NCBI GenBank assembly: GCA_021731045.1
Contig: JAKFYE010000004.1
Coordinates: forward strand, 1-48,196
Reading direction: 5' to 3'
DNA length: 48,196 nt
DNA from: Bdellovibrionales bacterium
Lineage (GTDB): Bacteria > Bdellovibrionota > Bdellovibrionia > Bdellovibrionales > JAKFYE01
Shown: piece by piece, positions 41,316 to 48,196 of the stretch
How the letters are laid out: each line of letters starts with the position of its first letter
Position numbering within the stretch: position 1 is the stretch's first letter
The notes under the pieces: generated by a model
Databases searched by the model: none
Told to the model about the DNA's origin: nothing
What the model saw: the letters and a program-made list of their open reading frames with translations, nothing else
Program-made: the position numbers and the translations under genes

Positions 41316-41360
41316 ATATTAAGTTTGTCATGAAGTTGCTCACGATGGAAAAGGAATCCT

Positions 41361-42089
41361 ATGAAATTATCCAATGCAACCTGGCCTGAAGTAGAAACCT
41401 ATTTAAAAACGAAAAATCTTTTGATTATTCCAATCGGTTCGACAGAACAACACGGCCCTACCGGACTGATTGGAACAGATTATGTCACAGCCCAGGCGTT
41501 ATCAGAAGCCGCGGGTGAAAAAGTGGGCGTCTACGTTGCCCCCCCTATTTGTTATGGTATGGCCCTTCATCATATGGCATTTCCTGGCTCCGCCGCACTT
41601 AAACCCTCAACGCTGCTTCAAGTCGTTTACGAAATCATCGAAAGTTTTAAAAAGCATGGATTTAAAAAATTTGTCTTCGTAAACGGTCATGGAGGAAACA
41701 TCCCAACCGTGACAGCCGCTTTTTCTGAGGTTAAATCCAGCACAGACACGTCGGTCTTGGAGCTCATTAATTGGTGGCGCCTTGAAGAAGTCCAAGCTTA
41801 CGAAAAAGAATGTTTCGGAGATCAAAATGGTTTTCACGCCACCGTTGGTGAAGTCGCATTGACAATGCACTTATCTCCAGAAGCCTTTGATAAAATTCCG
41901 AATACTCAATTTAAAATTGAAAGACCAAAGCATCACTGGCCTATGGGTCCAAGCGAGTTTCGCGCTGTGTTTTACGATGGAAGAATGGAATCTAACCCAG
42001 GGCTTGCCACAAAGCAGCATGGCCAGAACATTTTCAAAATAGCTGTAGAGACCATAGCGCATAAAGTTAGAACAATTGCTGAAAGCTAA
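41361..42089 (+). CDS. Creatininase-family amidohydrolase
   Basis: 242 residues. Motifs of the creatinine amidohydrolase family: LLIIPIGSTEQHGPTG (Glu and His metal ligands), GTDYV (Asp), the GMALHHMAFPG loop, FVNGHGGN (His) and GFHATVGEVALTM (Glu). The family includes creatininase, FAPy deformylases (ArfB-like) and MftE, so the substrate cannot be stated; a metal-dependent amide hydrolysis in the cytoplasm is expected. AAGGA lies 5 bases before the ATG. Confidence 0.85.
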   Translation: MKLSNATWPEVETYLKTKNLLIIPIGSTEQHGPTGLIGTDYVTAQALSEAAGEKVGVYVAPPICYGMALHHMAFPGSAALKPSTLLQVVYEIIESFKKHGFKKFVFVNGHGGNIPTVTAAFSEVKSSTDTSVLELINWWRLEEVQAYEKECFGDQNGFHATVGEVALTMHLSPEAFDKIPNTQFKIERPKHHWPMGPSEFRAVFYDGRMESNPGLATKQHGQNIFKIAVETIAHKVRTIAES

Positions 42090-42181
42090 TGCCTGAATCC
42101 TCAGCATCTGTTGCCCCGGGAAACCTTTGAAGATATTTAATAATATTGACTGTTTTGTCAGAAAGCTTTTTAGTCCTCATC

Positions 42182-42742
42182 ATGAAAAAAGCCGCCCTAC
42201 TCTTGAGTTTTGCCTTCTGTATGTCCGCAGTTGCGGACGACTTTGAAGCGAAAGTTTGTCATCTTCATGCGGGTGGATACGGAGTTCGCATTAATGGGGA
42301 GTCTGTTTGCTTAGGAGTGATCTTCAATAATAGCGCGGCCAAAGACGATTTCGCCAATCTTCGCCCTGATGACGGACTCAGCTTTTCAGGTAAAAAATAT
42401 GAAAATTACTGGATTCAGTTTGAATCTATTTCGTCTGTCAGCTTACAAAGGCTCTTAGGAAAGTGGAAAGACACAAAAAATATCTATTACAACTTCACCG
42501 ATCAATCCAATGTTGTGGTCTTTGATCCAGCTTCAGTGAAAAGTGAGTCTTTTTATTATGAGCTCTATCCTAATTCTGCAATGCGATGGGGCATGTCCAT
42601 GATCAATTCGAAGTCCAATCGCGTTGGACTTCTTCGCCAAGTTCTAGGCACCCGAAACGTTCATTTTGAAATATGTCTTTATCAAGAGAATATTCCTGCC
42701 CCTTCTAGACTTTGCTCGACACTGACCAGTATTACAAATTAA
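42182..42742 (+). CDS. Exported protein of unknown function
   Basis: 186 residues from ATG 42182, which begins a typical signal peptide (MKKAALLLSFAFCMSAVA, cleavage before DDFEAKV); an in-frame ATG at 42146 adds 12 residues. The mature protein is strand-rich and has four cysteines (KVCHL, SVCLG, EICLY and RLCST), probably in disulfides. I do not recognise the family. It lies 9 bases before the peptidase gene, and the two may be co-transcribed. Confidence 0.6.
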   Translation: MKKAALLLSFAFCMSAVADDFEAKVCHLHAGGYGVRINGESVCLGVIFNNSAAKDDFANLRPDDGLSFSGKKYENYWIQFESISSVSLQRLLGKWKDTKNIYYNFTDQSNVVVFDPASVKSESFYYELYPNSAMRWGMSMINSKSNRVGLLRQVLGTRNVHFEICLYQENIPAPSRLCSTLTSITN

Positions 42743-42751
42743 GTTTAGTGT

Positions 42752-43894
42752 ATGAACACTAAAGATTTAATTCGCGAGATTTTCTCGCAACCAACGGCTC
42801 CGTTTCGCGAGCAATTTGTCTTAGAAAAAATAGAAGCTCTCGCTCATAAGAAACGCCTACCTTTTGTTTACGATAGTTTTGGTAATCTCGTTGTAGGTAT
42901 TAACTCGGTCACAGAACTTAAAACCGGACAAAGACTTTTACTTTTTGCCCACACAGACCACCCTGGTTTTCATATTCTAAAACAAAACGGCAACACGCTT
43001 CTCGCCAAATGGTACGGAGGAGCACCTTTTGAGCATATGAAAAATGCGAGTGTGCGTATTTATGATCCTTCCCTTGCGCAAATTAGTTATACCGGAAAAA
43101 TCACGTCCATTGAGAATCGAAAATACAAACGTACGGGCATGAAAATGCAAATCCAACTCGATCGTGAATTTGCTAAGGACACTAAAGTTGCCAAAGGCTC
43201 CTTTGGTGCATTTAACTTTCCTAAATATACCATTTCAAAACAAACGATCAGCACACGCGTTGCTGATGATCTTGCCGGATGCGTGATCGCATTAGGCGCC
43301 GTGCTCGATGCCCGCCGACTTGGTGGGCGCGTAGTGGCCGTATTTACTCGCGCTGAAGAAGTCGGCTTTATTGGGTGCTGGTCATTTTTAACTCAAACCG
43401 CAGTCTCTAAATCATCCATCGCAATTTCTCTTGAAGCTTCACGCAATTTGCCTGGAGCTGAGCTCTCAAAAGGCCCAGTCTTAAGGCTCGGAGATCGTTC
43501 AACGTTGTTTGACAACAACGCAAGCCAATTTATGTGGGTCATCGCTCAACGACTACAAAAGAAAAATAAAAATTTTAAATATCAACGTCGTATTATGGAT
43601 GGTGGTTCATGCGAAGCCACGGCTCTTAATCTTTTTGGTTTACGTACCACTGGCCTCGCCGTGCCACTTAAAAACTATCACAATCAAGGCGATAAAGGAA
43701 AACCCGCTCCCGAAATCATTCATCTTACAGATGTTGAAAATGCCCGATTGATCTGCGCCGAAGTTGGACGTCGTCTCACCTCTTTCAACAAAGAATCTCT
43801 TCGTCTTAAAAAATCTCTCACGTCGAATCACAAAGTTCTTTCACGACTGCTGGGCGCTAAAAGCAAGCCCACTTTTTTGGAGACCCGCTTATGA
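42752..43894 (+). CDS. M42-family metallopeptidase
   Basis: 380 residues of the M42 (glutamyl/tetrahedral aminopeptidase, FrvX-like) family. Metal and catalytic positions in order: AHTDHPGF (His67, Asp69), TRVADDLAGC (Asp172 or Asp173), TRAEEVGFIG (Glu202 catalytic, Glu203 metal), SLEAS (Glu228) and KNYHNQG (His310), with IMDGGSCEAT before the last. The domain near residues 85-165 is the beta insertion typical of M42. It would trim N-terminal residues from peptides in the cytoplasm. It overlaps the arginase-family gene by 4 bases (ATGA). Confidence 0.85.
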   Translation: MNTKDLIREIFSQPTAPFREQFVLEKIEALAHKKRLPFVYDSFGNLVVGINSVTELKTGQRLLLFAHTDHPGFHILKQNGNTLLAKWYGGAPFEHMKNASVRIYDPSLAQISYTGKITSIENRKYKRTGMKMQIQLDREFAKDTKVAKGSFGAFNFPKYTISKQTISTRVADDLAGCVIALGAVLDARRLGGRVVAVFTRAEEVGFIGCWSFLTQTAVSKSSIAISLEASRNLPGAELSKGPVLRLGDRSTLFDNNASQFMWVIAQRLQKKNKNFKYQRRIMDGGSCEATALNLFGLRTTGLAVPLKNYHNQGDKGKPAPEIIHLTDVENARLICAEVGRRLTSFNKESLRLKKSLTSNHKVLSRLLGAKSKPTFLETRL

Positions 43895-44826
43895 AATTTG
43901 ATGGTTTTAAGTCCGCTGCTCAAAACTTATTTTACTCTCGTGATCCTAAAACAGATATGCGATTAGGTGATCTCGTCAATACAGCCTCGAACACAGTTTT
44001 AATCGCGGGCTATCCTGATGATGAGGGTATCAATAATAATGGAGGTCGCACAGGCGCAAAGGACGCACCCGACCGCATTCGCCACTTTTTGTATCGCATG
44101 ACACCTCCTCTAGAAGGAGGCGAGCTATTTGATTTTTCAGATATCGGAAATTTATTAACCGATGTTTCATTAAATGAACGCCATCAAGTTGCCCAAACAC
44201 ATGCACTTAAGGCACTTAATAATGAACATAAATGGATTGGGATAGGTGGCGGACACGATTACGGATTTGCAGATGGCGCCGCGCTTGTTGAGTATGCCAT
44301 TTCTCAAAAACAAAAACCTCTCGTAATTAATTTTGATGCACACTTAGATGTTCGTCCCGTTCAAGATAAACTCAACAGCGGTACACCTTTTTATCGCCTC
44401 CTCGAAAAATATTCTGAAATAGACTTTATTGAGGTCGGAATCCAAAGCCAATGTAACAGCCGTCAACATTTTGAGTGGTTAAAGTCACGCGGCGGTCATG
44501 TTTTACTAAATGACACGATTTTAACTTCGTCTGATCCGGCTTACATAACGGTTCTAAAATTTTTAGAACCATGGATTCTTAAACGTCGGTTAACATTTCT
44601 TAGTGTCGATATTGATATGTTCAGCACGAGCCAAGCTCCCGGCTGTAGCCAATCTTGGCCTTTGGGACTGCAAGCCCATGACTTTTTTAAAATATTTGAA
44701 ACGCTGAGAGCTCGTCTCGATATTCGTGTACTCGGCTTATACGAAGTCTCCCCTCCACTTGATATCGCCGACATAACGTCCAAACTGGCAGCCCAAATAA
44801 TATATCAGTACTTAAAGAAAAACTGA
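43891..44826 (+). CDS. Arginase/formiminoglutamase-family ureohydrolase
   Basis: 311 residues. Manganese-site motifs of the ureohydrolase superfamily: GGGHDYGFADG (His), INFDAHLDVRP (Asp, His, Asp) and LSVDIDMF (Asp, Asp), plus the N-terminal GYPDDEGINNNGGRTGAKDAPDRIR signature, close to formiminoglutamase HutG. The likely reaction is hydrolysis of a guanidino or formimino group. The histidine-degradation genes hutH, hutU and hutI are not in the window, so the substrate is uncertain. It is coupled to the M42 peptidase gene by a 4-base overlap. Confidence 0.85.
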   Translation: MKFDGFKSAAQNLFYSRDPKTDMRLGDLVNTASNTVLIAGYPDDEGINNNGGRTGAKDAPDRIRHFLYRMTPPLEGGELFDFSDIGNLLTDVSLNERHQVAQTHALKALNNEHKWIGIGGGHDYGFADGAALVEYAISQKQKPLVINFDAHLDVRPVQDKLNSGTPFYRLLEKYSEIDFIEVGIQSQCNSRQHFEWLKSRGGHVLLNDTILTSSDPAYITVLKFLEPWILKRRLTFLSVDIDMFSTSQAPGCSQSWPLGLQAHDFFKIFETLRARLDIRVLGLYEVSPPLDIADITSKLAAQIIYQYLKKN

Positions 44827-44840
44827 GGTCCTTCCCGTAT

Positions 44841-46571
44841 ATGAAAAAGTTGGTCTCGCAGCTTAGCACGACACTTTACTACTTAATTATTTTACTGGTG
44901 ATCACTGGTGGCTTTCTTGTTAAAGGACCAAGTTATAAGCTCGAACTCGCCCAAATAAATATTTTAGCCATTATCTTATTCTTATTTTATCTTTTCTTAA
45001 AATCCCAAGGCCTCTCACCGCCTTTCGTAGCATTAGCAACAAACCGATTTGAAGGTTGGCAAAATGCCTCAAACGAAGTTCTTCAAAAAAGATCCCGTCA
45101 GTTTTTGTTGATTGTCTTCGCATTACTTTTTGTTGCACGTGTTTTTAGACACTTAGAATTTGATACTAATATGTACGACGTCACATTCTTACATCAATCC
45201 CTTTTCTACCCGTTCTTAGATGGGCTTTTTCATTGCGATGTCTGTCGAGTTAACACCTACCTGGGAGAACATCTTTCGTTTTCTCTGTTATTGCTCACAC
45301 CCCTAACTTATTTTCTGCATTCGGATATCTTAGTTTTTCTTTTTAAACCCCTATTCGCGGCATCCGGACTATGGTTGCTTCTTAAGTATGGTCCATTGAA
45401 CGATCAAAAAAAATATTGGCTTTTTGCCTTAGGTCTGTTTTTCTGCTCGAGTGCATTTCGCTCAGCTGAACTCTGGGATTTTCGCGAAGACGATCTCGGA
45501 TTTTTCTTTATCTGTCTTATGCTCGCGTCGTTAGCTTCAGGGCGCGCCTGGCTCTATCTCATTGCATTGATTGCTACACTTTTAACTAAAGAAAATTATG
45601 GTTTCTCTACTTTTTTTATAGGTGTCCCTTTAATTTTCGATAAAGACCTTCCATTCTCACTTAGAGTTCGTCGGCGCCTCGCCACCGCGACGTTTGCCAT
45701 TTCGATTTCTTATTTTTTATTTGCAACGACGAAAATTATTCCTTACGTCATGAGAAGTGTTGAAAGCTCTAACAATATTTTAATTCGTTTTCCGGGCCTT
45801 GGCTCAACTTTTAAAGAAGCGCTTACTAATTTAGTAACCACGCCCTCGCTATGGTGGGACGTCGCACTTCAATATTTTTTTAGTTCGGACTCCTTAAGAT
45901 ACGTTGTTCTTTTATTTTTACCTTTTATTTATTTTGCTTCTAAAAAGCCTTTGTGGCTCATCGCCGCGGCACCTGCTATAGCGATGAACATGCTCACACC
46001 GTACCCTATTCAGCGTATGCAAATTGGGCACTATGAATTGAGCATTTTACCGTATTTGTTTTTTGCCATGCTTATGGGCATTCAATCGTCAAAGCCCCAA
46101 AGTCGGCATATTCTTTTGGCCCTGCTTATTGCGTTTTGTGGTTTTGGGCGATCTCCCGTTTTTGAAATTACCCGACGAGTGTCTGCTCTTAAAAATATTC
46201 CTGAGGTCATAAGGTTAAAGCAACTTAAACCGGAGCCCATCACAGCTGCCGATAGTAAGTTGCTCGCCCATATTTCTTATTTACCACACCTACGACTGCT
46301 TTCGATTCCGGATGGGCTGATAACTGAAAATCATGAGGACTCTTTTAACAAAATTTATGAGCTCAATAAAATGCAATCCTTCGCCCCAGGGAATAGTCTT
46401 ACAGTTTTAGACGCACAACAATTGGCTTTTAACTTAAGCGACCCTTGGCAAAAATTTTTGTATGATGAACTTTACCCTGAAGATATCCGAAAACAAAATG
46501 AGTGGTTAGCCGTAGTAAATTCAACTAAAACATTCGGTCAAAAACTTTGCGCCAAGATATCCTGTCATTAA
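44841..46571 (+). CDS. DUF2079-family polytopic membrane protein
   Basis: 576 residues, about twelve hydrophobic segments. The region FDTNMYDVTFLHQSLFYPFLDG, then LGEHLSFSLLLLTPL, matches the DUF2079 pattern ('FDlgifdQalw ... hfsp-l-l-aPlY'), a GT-C-like membrane family. The C-terminal ~120 residues form a soluble periplasmic-like tail. It lies 14 bases after the ureohydrolase gene, but its function fits the envelope-glycan genes to its right better. Substrate unknown. Confidence 0.7.
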   Translation: MKKLVSQLSTTLYYLIILLVITGGFLVKGPSYKLELAQINILAIILFLFYLFLKSQGLSPPFVALATNRFEGWQNASNEVLQKRSRQFLLIVFALLFVARVFRHLEFDTNMYDVTFLHQSLFYPFLDGLFHCDVCRVNTYLGEHLSFSLLLLTPLTYFLHSDILVFLFKPLFAASGLWLLLKYGPLNDQKKYWLFALGLFFCSSAFRSAELWDFREDDLGFFFICLMLASLASGRAWLYLIALIATLLTKENYGFSTFFIGVPLIFDKDLPFSLRVRRRLATATFAISISYFLFATTKIIPYVMRSVESSNNILIRFPGLGSTFKEALTNLVTTPSLWWDVALQYFFSSDSLRYVVLLFLPFIYFASKKPLWLIAAAPAIAMNMLTPYPIQRMQIGHYELSILPYLFFAMLMGIQSSKPQSRHILLALLIAFCGFGRSPVFEITRRVSALKNIPEVIRLKQLKPEPITAADSKLLAHISYLPHLRLLSIPDGLITENHEDSFNKIYELNKMQSFAPGNSLTVLDAQQLAFNLSDPWQKFLYDELYPEDIRKQNEWLAVVNSTKTFGQKLCAKISCH

Positions 46572-46604
46572 AAATTAAAATTAAGCATTTTGACATGTTT
46601 AATT

Positions 46605-47450
46605 TTATGACATGACAATTGTTTTAATTTCAATAGTTTTAACAGGTTTCTGCTCGCGCGCCCCCATTAGTCTTGCGACCTGATCTCGAGGTAGTAAAAA
46701 GATACCTATCGAACTCAAAATCCGATTGAGAGTATCAAGCGCCGGAATAAATATTGGCAATGGAATCGCTCCGTACTTTTTTAACATTTGAAATGCAAAT
46801 TGCGTCGACGTGACTGGCTCTCCCCTAATGACCTGAACGTCTTTGGTTTTTGGAGAGTCCAACTGCGAGACAAAATGGTCAACAACTCGCTCAACTTGAA
46901 TCGGTGAAAATCGAATGGGTTGATAAGAAAACAGCCACGGACAAATTCTAAATTTTTTTGACAAATAGATAAACTTATCAAGACCTTCATTGCCACCCGC
47001 ACCAACAACCTCTGAAGGCCGAAAAATTAATAACTGTTGCCAATCTAAACTCAACAAGTCTTGCTCGGCCAAAAATTTAGATAACGCATAAGTTCCCGCC
47101 CCCTGACCGGCCGTTTGACTACTCACATACCAAAAACGAGAGGTGCCTTTGCGTTTTAAATTTAAAGCCAACTTCATAGTGGCCGTGTGATTGACGTGAA
47201 AATAGAGTGACTCTTTTGAGGTGTGAGTGAGCCCAGCTAAATGAATGCAAAGATCAATCATCGGCAATTGTGACAAATTGAGCTGAGAATCCGTAAGATC
47301 TGCTTGTACAACTTCAATTTTACCTTCGGCCCTAATCTTTGAAGGGGAGCGCGTAAGAGCATAGATCTTTGTTATTTGAGGGTTCGCGACAAGCCTTGTT
47401 AAAAGAATTTGTCCAATCTTAGACGTTGCACCGGTAAGTAAAATAACCAA
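46605..47450 (-). CDS. NAD(P)-dependent sugar epimerase/dehydratase-like SDR
   Basis: 281 residues, extended SDR family. The TTG start is supported by a GGAGGAG-type binding site and by the fact that no in-frame ATG precedes it. VILLTGATSKIGQILL is the dinucleotide-binding glycine motif (GATSKIG); Ser in WYVSSQTAG and TYALSKFLAE (Tyr-x3-Lys) form the catalytic pair. The family acts on nucleotide sugars or related alcohols; context suggests a polysaccharide precursor. A consensus TATAAT stands on the minus strand at 47476-47481, a suitable -10 position. It is divergent from the glycosyltransferase gene 98 bases away. Confidence 0.75.
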   Translation of the reverse strand: MVILLTGATSKIGQILLTRLVANPQITKIYALTRSPSKIRAEGKIEVVQADLTDSQLNLSQLPMIDLCIHLAGLTHTSKESLYFHVNHTATMKLALNLKRKGTSRFWYVSSQTAGQGAGTYALSKFLAEQDLLSLDWQQLLIFRPSEVVGAGGNEGLDKFIYLSKKFRICPWLFSYQPIRFSPIQVERVVDHFVSQLDSPKTKDVQVIRGEPVTSTQFAFQMLKKYGAIPLPIFIPALDTLNRILSSIGIFLLPRDQVARLMGAREQKPVKTIEIKTIVMS

Positions 47451-47548
47451 GCTCTTGCTCCTCCTACCCCATACAATTATACATATAGTTACATTCTAAA
47501 GGTAGACTTTTAAAATTGTACTGAATAGAACTGTTGAAGGAGAATTTT

Positions 47549-48196
47549 TTGAACGCTGACCATACACAAAAAAAACCGATTCGCTTCTCTCTCGTAATTT
47601 TGTGTTATCGTGGCGAAGATTCTATCATTCCCTTTGTAAAAAAAATCCATACACTTTTTTCGTGGCTGAATATCGAGTACGAAATTATCCTTGTCGGTAA
47701 CTACTGGGAGAACTCCACCGATCGAACCCCAGAAATCGTGCGCAATTTGGCCGCCAATAACCCTAGGACTATTGCTGTCACACAAATTAAAAAAGGGGCT
47801 ATGGGTTGGGATCTTAAAACTGGTTTTAATGCGGCTTCAGGTGATTTCGTGGGCTTTATCGACGGCGACGGGCAATTTCCCATCGATGCCATTTTACCTG
47901 CGCTTTACCACACCCTAGCAAACAATGTCGATTTAGCAAAAACCTACCGGGTCGTCAGGGGCGACGGTCTCTATCGTATGATTATTTCATATACGTACAA
48001 TCTCCTTTTTAAGTTTCTTTTTGGAGCCAATTATCGAGATGTAAATTCTAAGCCTAAAATCATTAAACGCGATCTTCTCCAAAAGATGAATTTGACCTCA
48101 GATGATTGGTTTATCGACGCCGAGATTATGATTACAGCCCATAAAATGAAGTTAAAAGTTTTTGAGTTTCCGATCCATTTTGTAGAGAACGAAAAT
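47549..48196 (+). CDS. Family 2 glycosyltransferase, truncated by the right edge
   Basis: 216 residues are visible and the frame stays open at the window end. The TTG start has AAGGAG 6 bases upstream. The N-terminus FSLVILCYRGEDSI and the FIDGDGQFP (D-x-D-type metal site) of the DPM1/GT2 fold are clear, as is KLKVFEFPIHFVENEN near the end. The usual 'DDGSTD' nucleotide loop is replaced by GNYWENSTDRT, and the DTQ-G-K-type motif by DVNSKPKII. It is likely a polyprenyl-phosphate or lipid-linked sugar transferase. Together with the SDR and the DUF2079 gene it marks a second envelope-glycan region. Confidence 0.75.
   Translation, partial: MNADHTQKKPIRFSLVILCYRGEDSIIPFVKKIHTLFSWLNIEYEIILVGNYWENSTDRTPEIVRNLAANNPRTIAVTQIKKGAMGWDLKTGFNAASGDFVGFIDGDGQFPIDAILPALYHTLANNVDLAKTYRVVRGDGLYRMIISYTYNLLFKFLFGANYRDVNSKPKIIKRDLLQKMNLTSDDWFIDAEIMITAHKMKLKVFEFPIHFVENEN

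Noticed and set aside
46576-46607. AT-only hairpin between two convergent genes as a terminator
   Set aside because: The 9-bp stem contains only A/T pairs and would be too weak; it also overlaps the end of the minus-strand gene.
1-48196. CRISPR array, integrase, transposase, prophage or rRNA/tRNA genes
   Set aside because: None could be recognised: no regularly spaced repeats beyond the two short in-frame tandem arrays, no recombinase motifs and no structural RNA signatures.

Overview
The window reads as an ordinary chromosomal stretch of a low-GC Gram-negative bacterium with an outer membrane. BamB, a YfgM-like partner, an AsmA-type protein and at least seven lipoprotein signals support this. 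The very high share of exported proteins of unknown function, and a membrane-anchored helix-turn-helix protein, remind me of Bdellovibrionota (Bdellovibrio-like bacteria), but that placement is inference. I see no rRNA, tRNA, CRISPR, prophage or transposase gene.

Layout. 0-9.4 kb is a surface-polysaccharide region: a UDP-GlcNAc 2-epimerase and a family 2 glycosyltransferase on +; then on - a flippase-like protein, a large polytopic protein, a polyprenol-phosphate glycosyltransferase and two TMTC-like membrane proteins with TPR tails, mostly joined by ATGA overlaps. A 173-bp palindromic element with a GC-rich branched core interrupts this - strand run at 6.1-6.25 kb. 9.6-14.8 kb holds three exported proteins whose folds recall nucleobase chemistry: a NADAR-like lipoprotein, a secreted amidohydrolase and a probable lipoprotein with two uracil-DNA-glycosylase-like domains. 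A second perfect palindrome and an operator-like site lie between the last two. 14.8-24 kb carries rRNA/tRNA modification enzymes (RsuA/RluB and RluA families), an Smr protein, the yfgM-bamB pair, an exported CYTH-like protein, a GDTGDN propeller-like protein and an AsmA-like protein.

23.9-32.8 kb is the most unusual part: a run of exported proteins on +, three of which share a C-x2-[LM]-F motif soon after the signal peptide. One is an exported domain fused to an acetyl-CoA hydrolase/CoA-transferase that is split by a one-base frameshift at about 26693. An exported alkaline-phosphatase-superfamily lipoprotein closes the run. 32.8-35.4 kb has a pilin-like protein with a thrombospondin type 1 repeat and the membrane-anchored helix-turn-helix protein, with a palindrome upstream of the latter. 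35.6-44.8 kb is mainly housekeeping (CoA-binding protein, MarC, CCA-adding enzyme, QueG, creatininase, M42 peptidase, arginase family) plus a calcium-repeat lipoprotein and a possible small RNA before a strong terminator at 40.25 kb. 44.8 kb to the right edge returns to envelope glycan functions: a DUF2079 membrane protein, an SDR epimerase and a glycosyltransferase that runs off the window.

Functions were assigned by reading motifs by eye. No database search was possible, so family names for the weaker cases are proposals.
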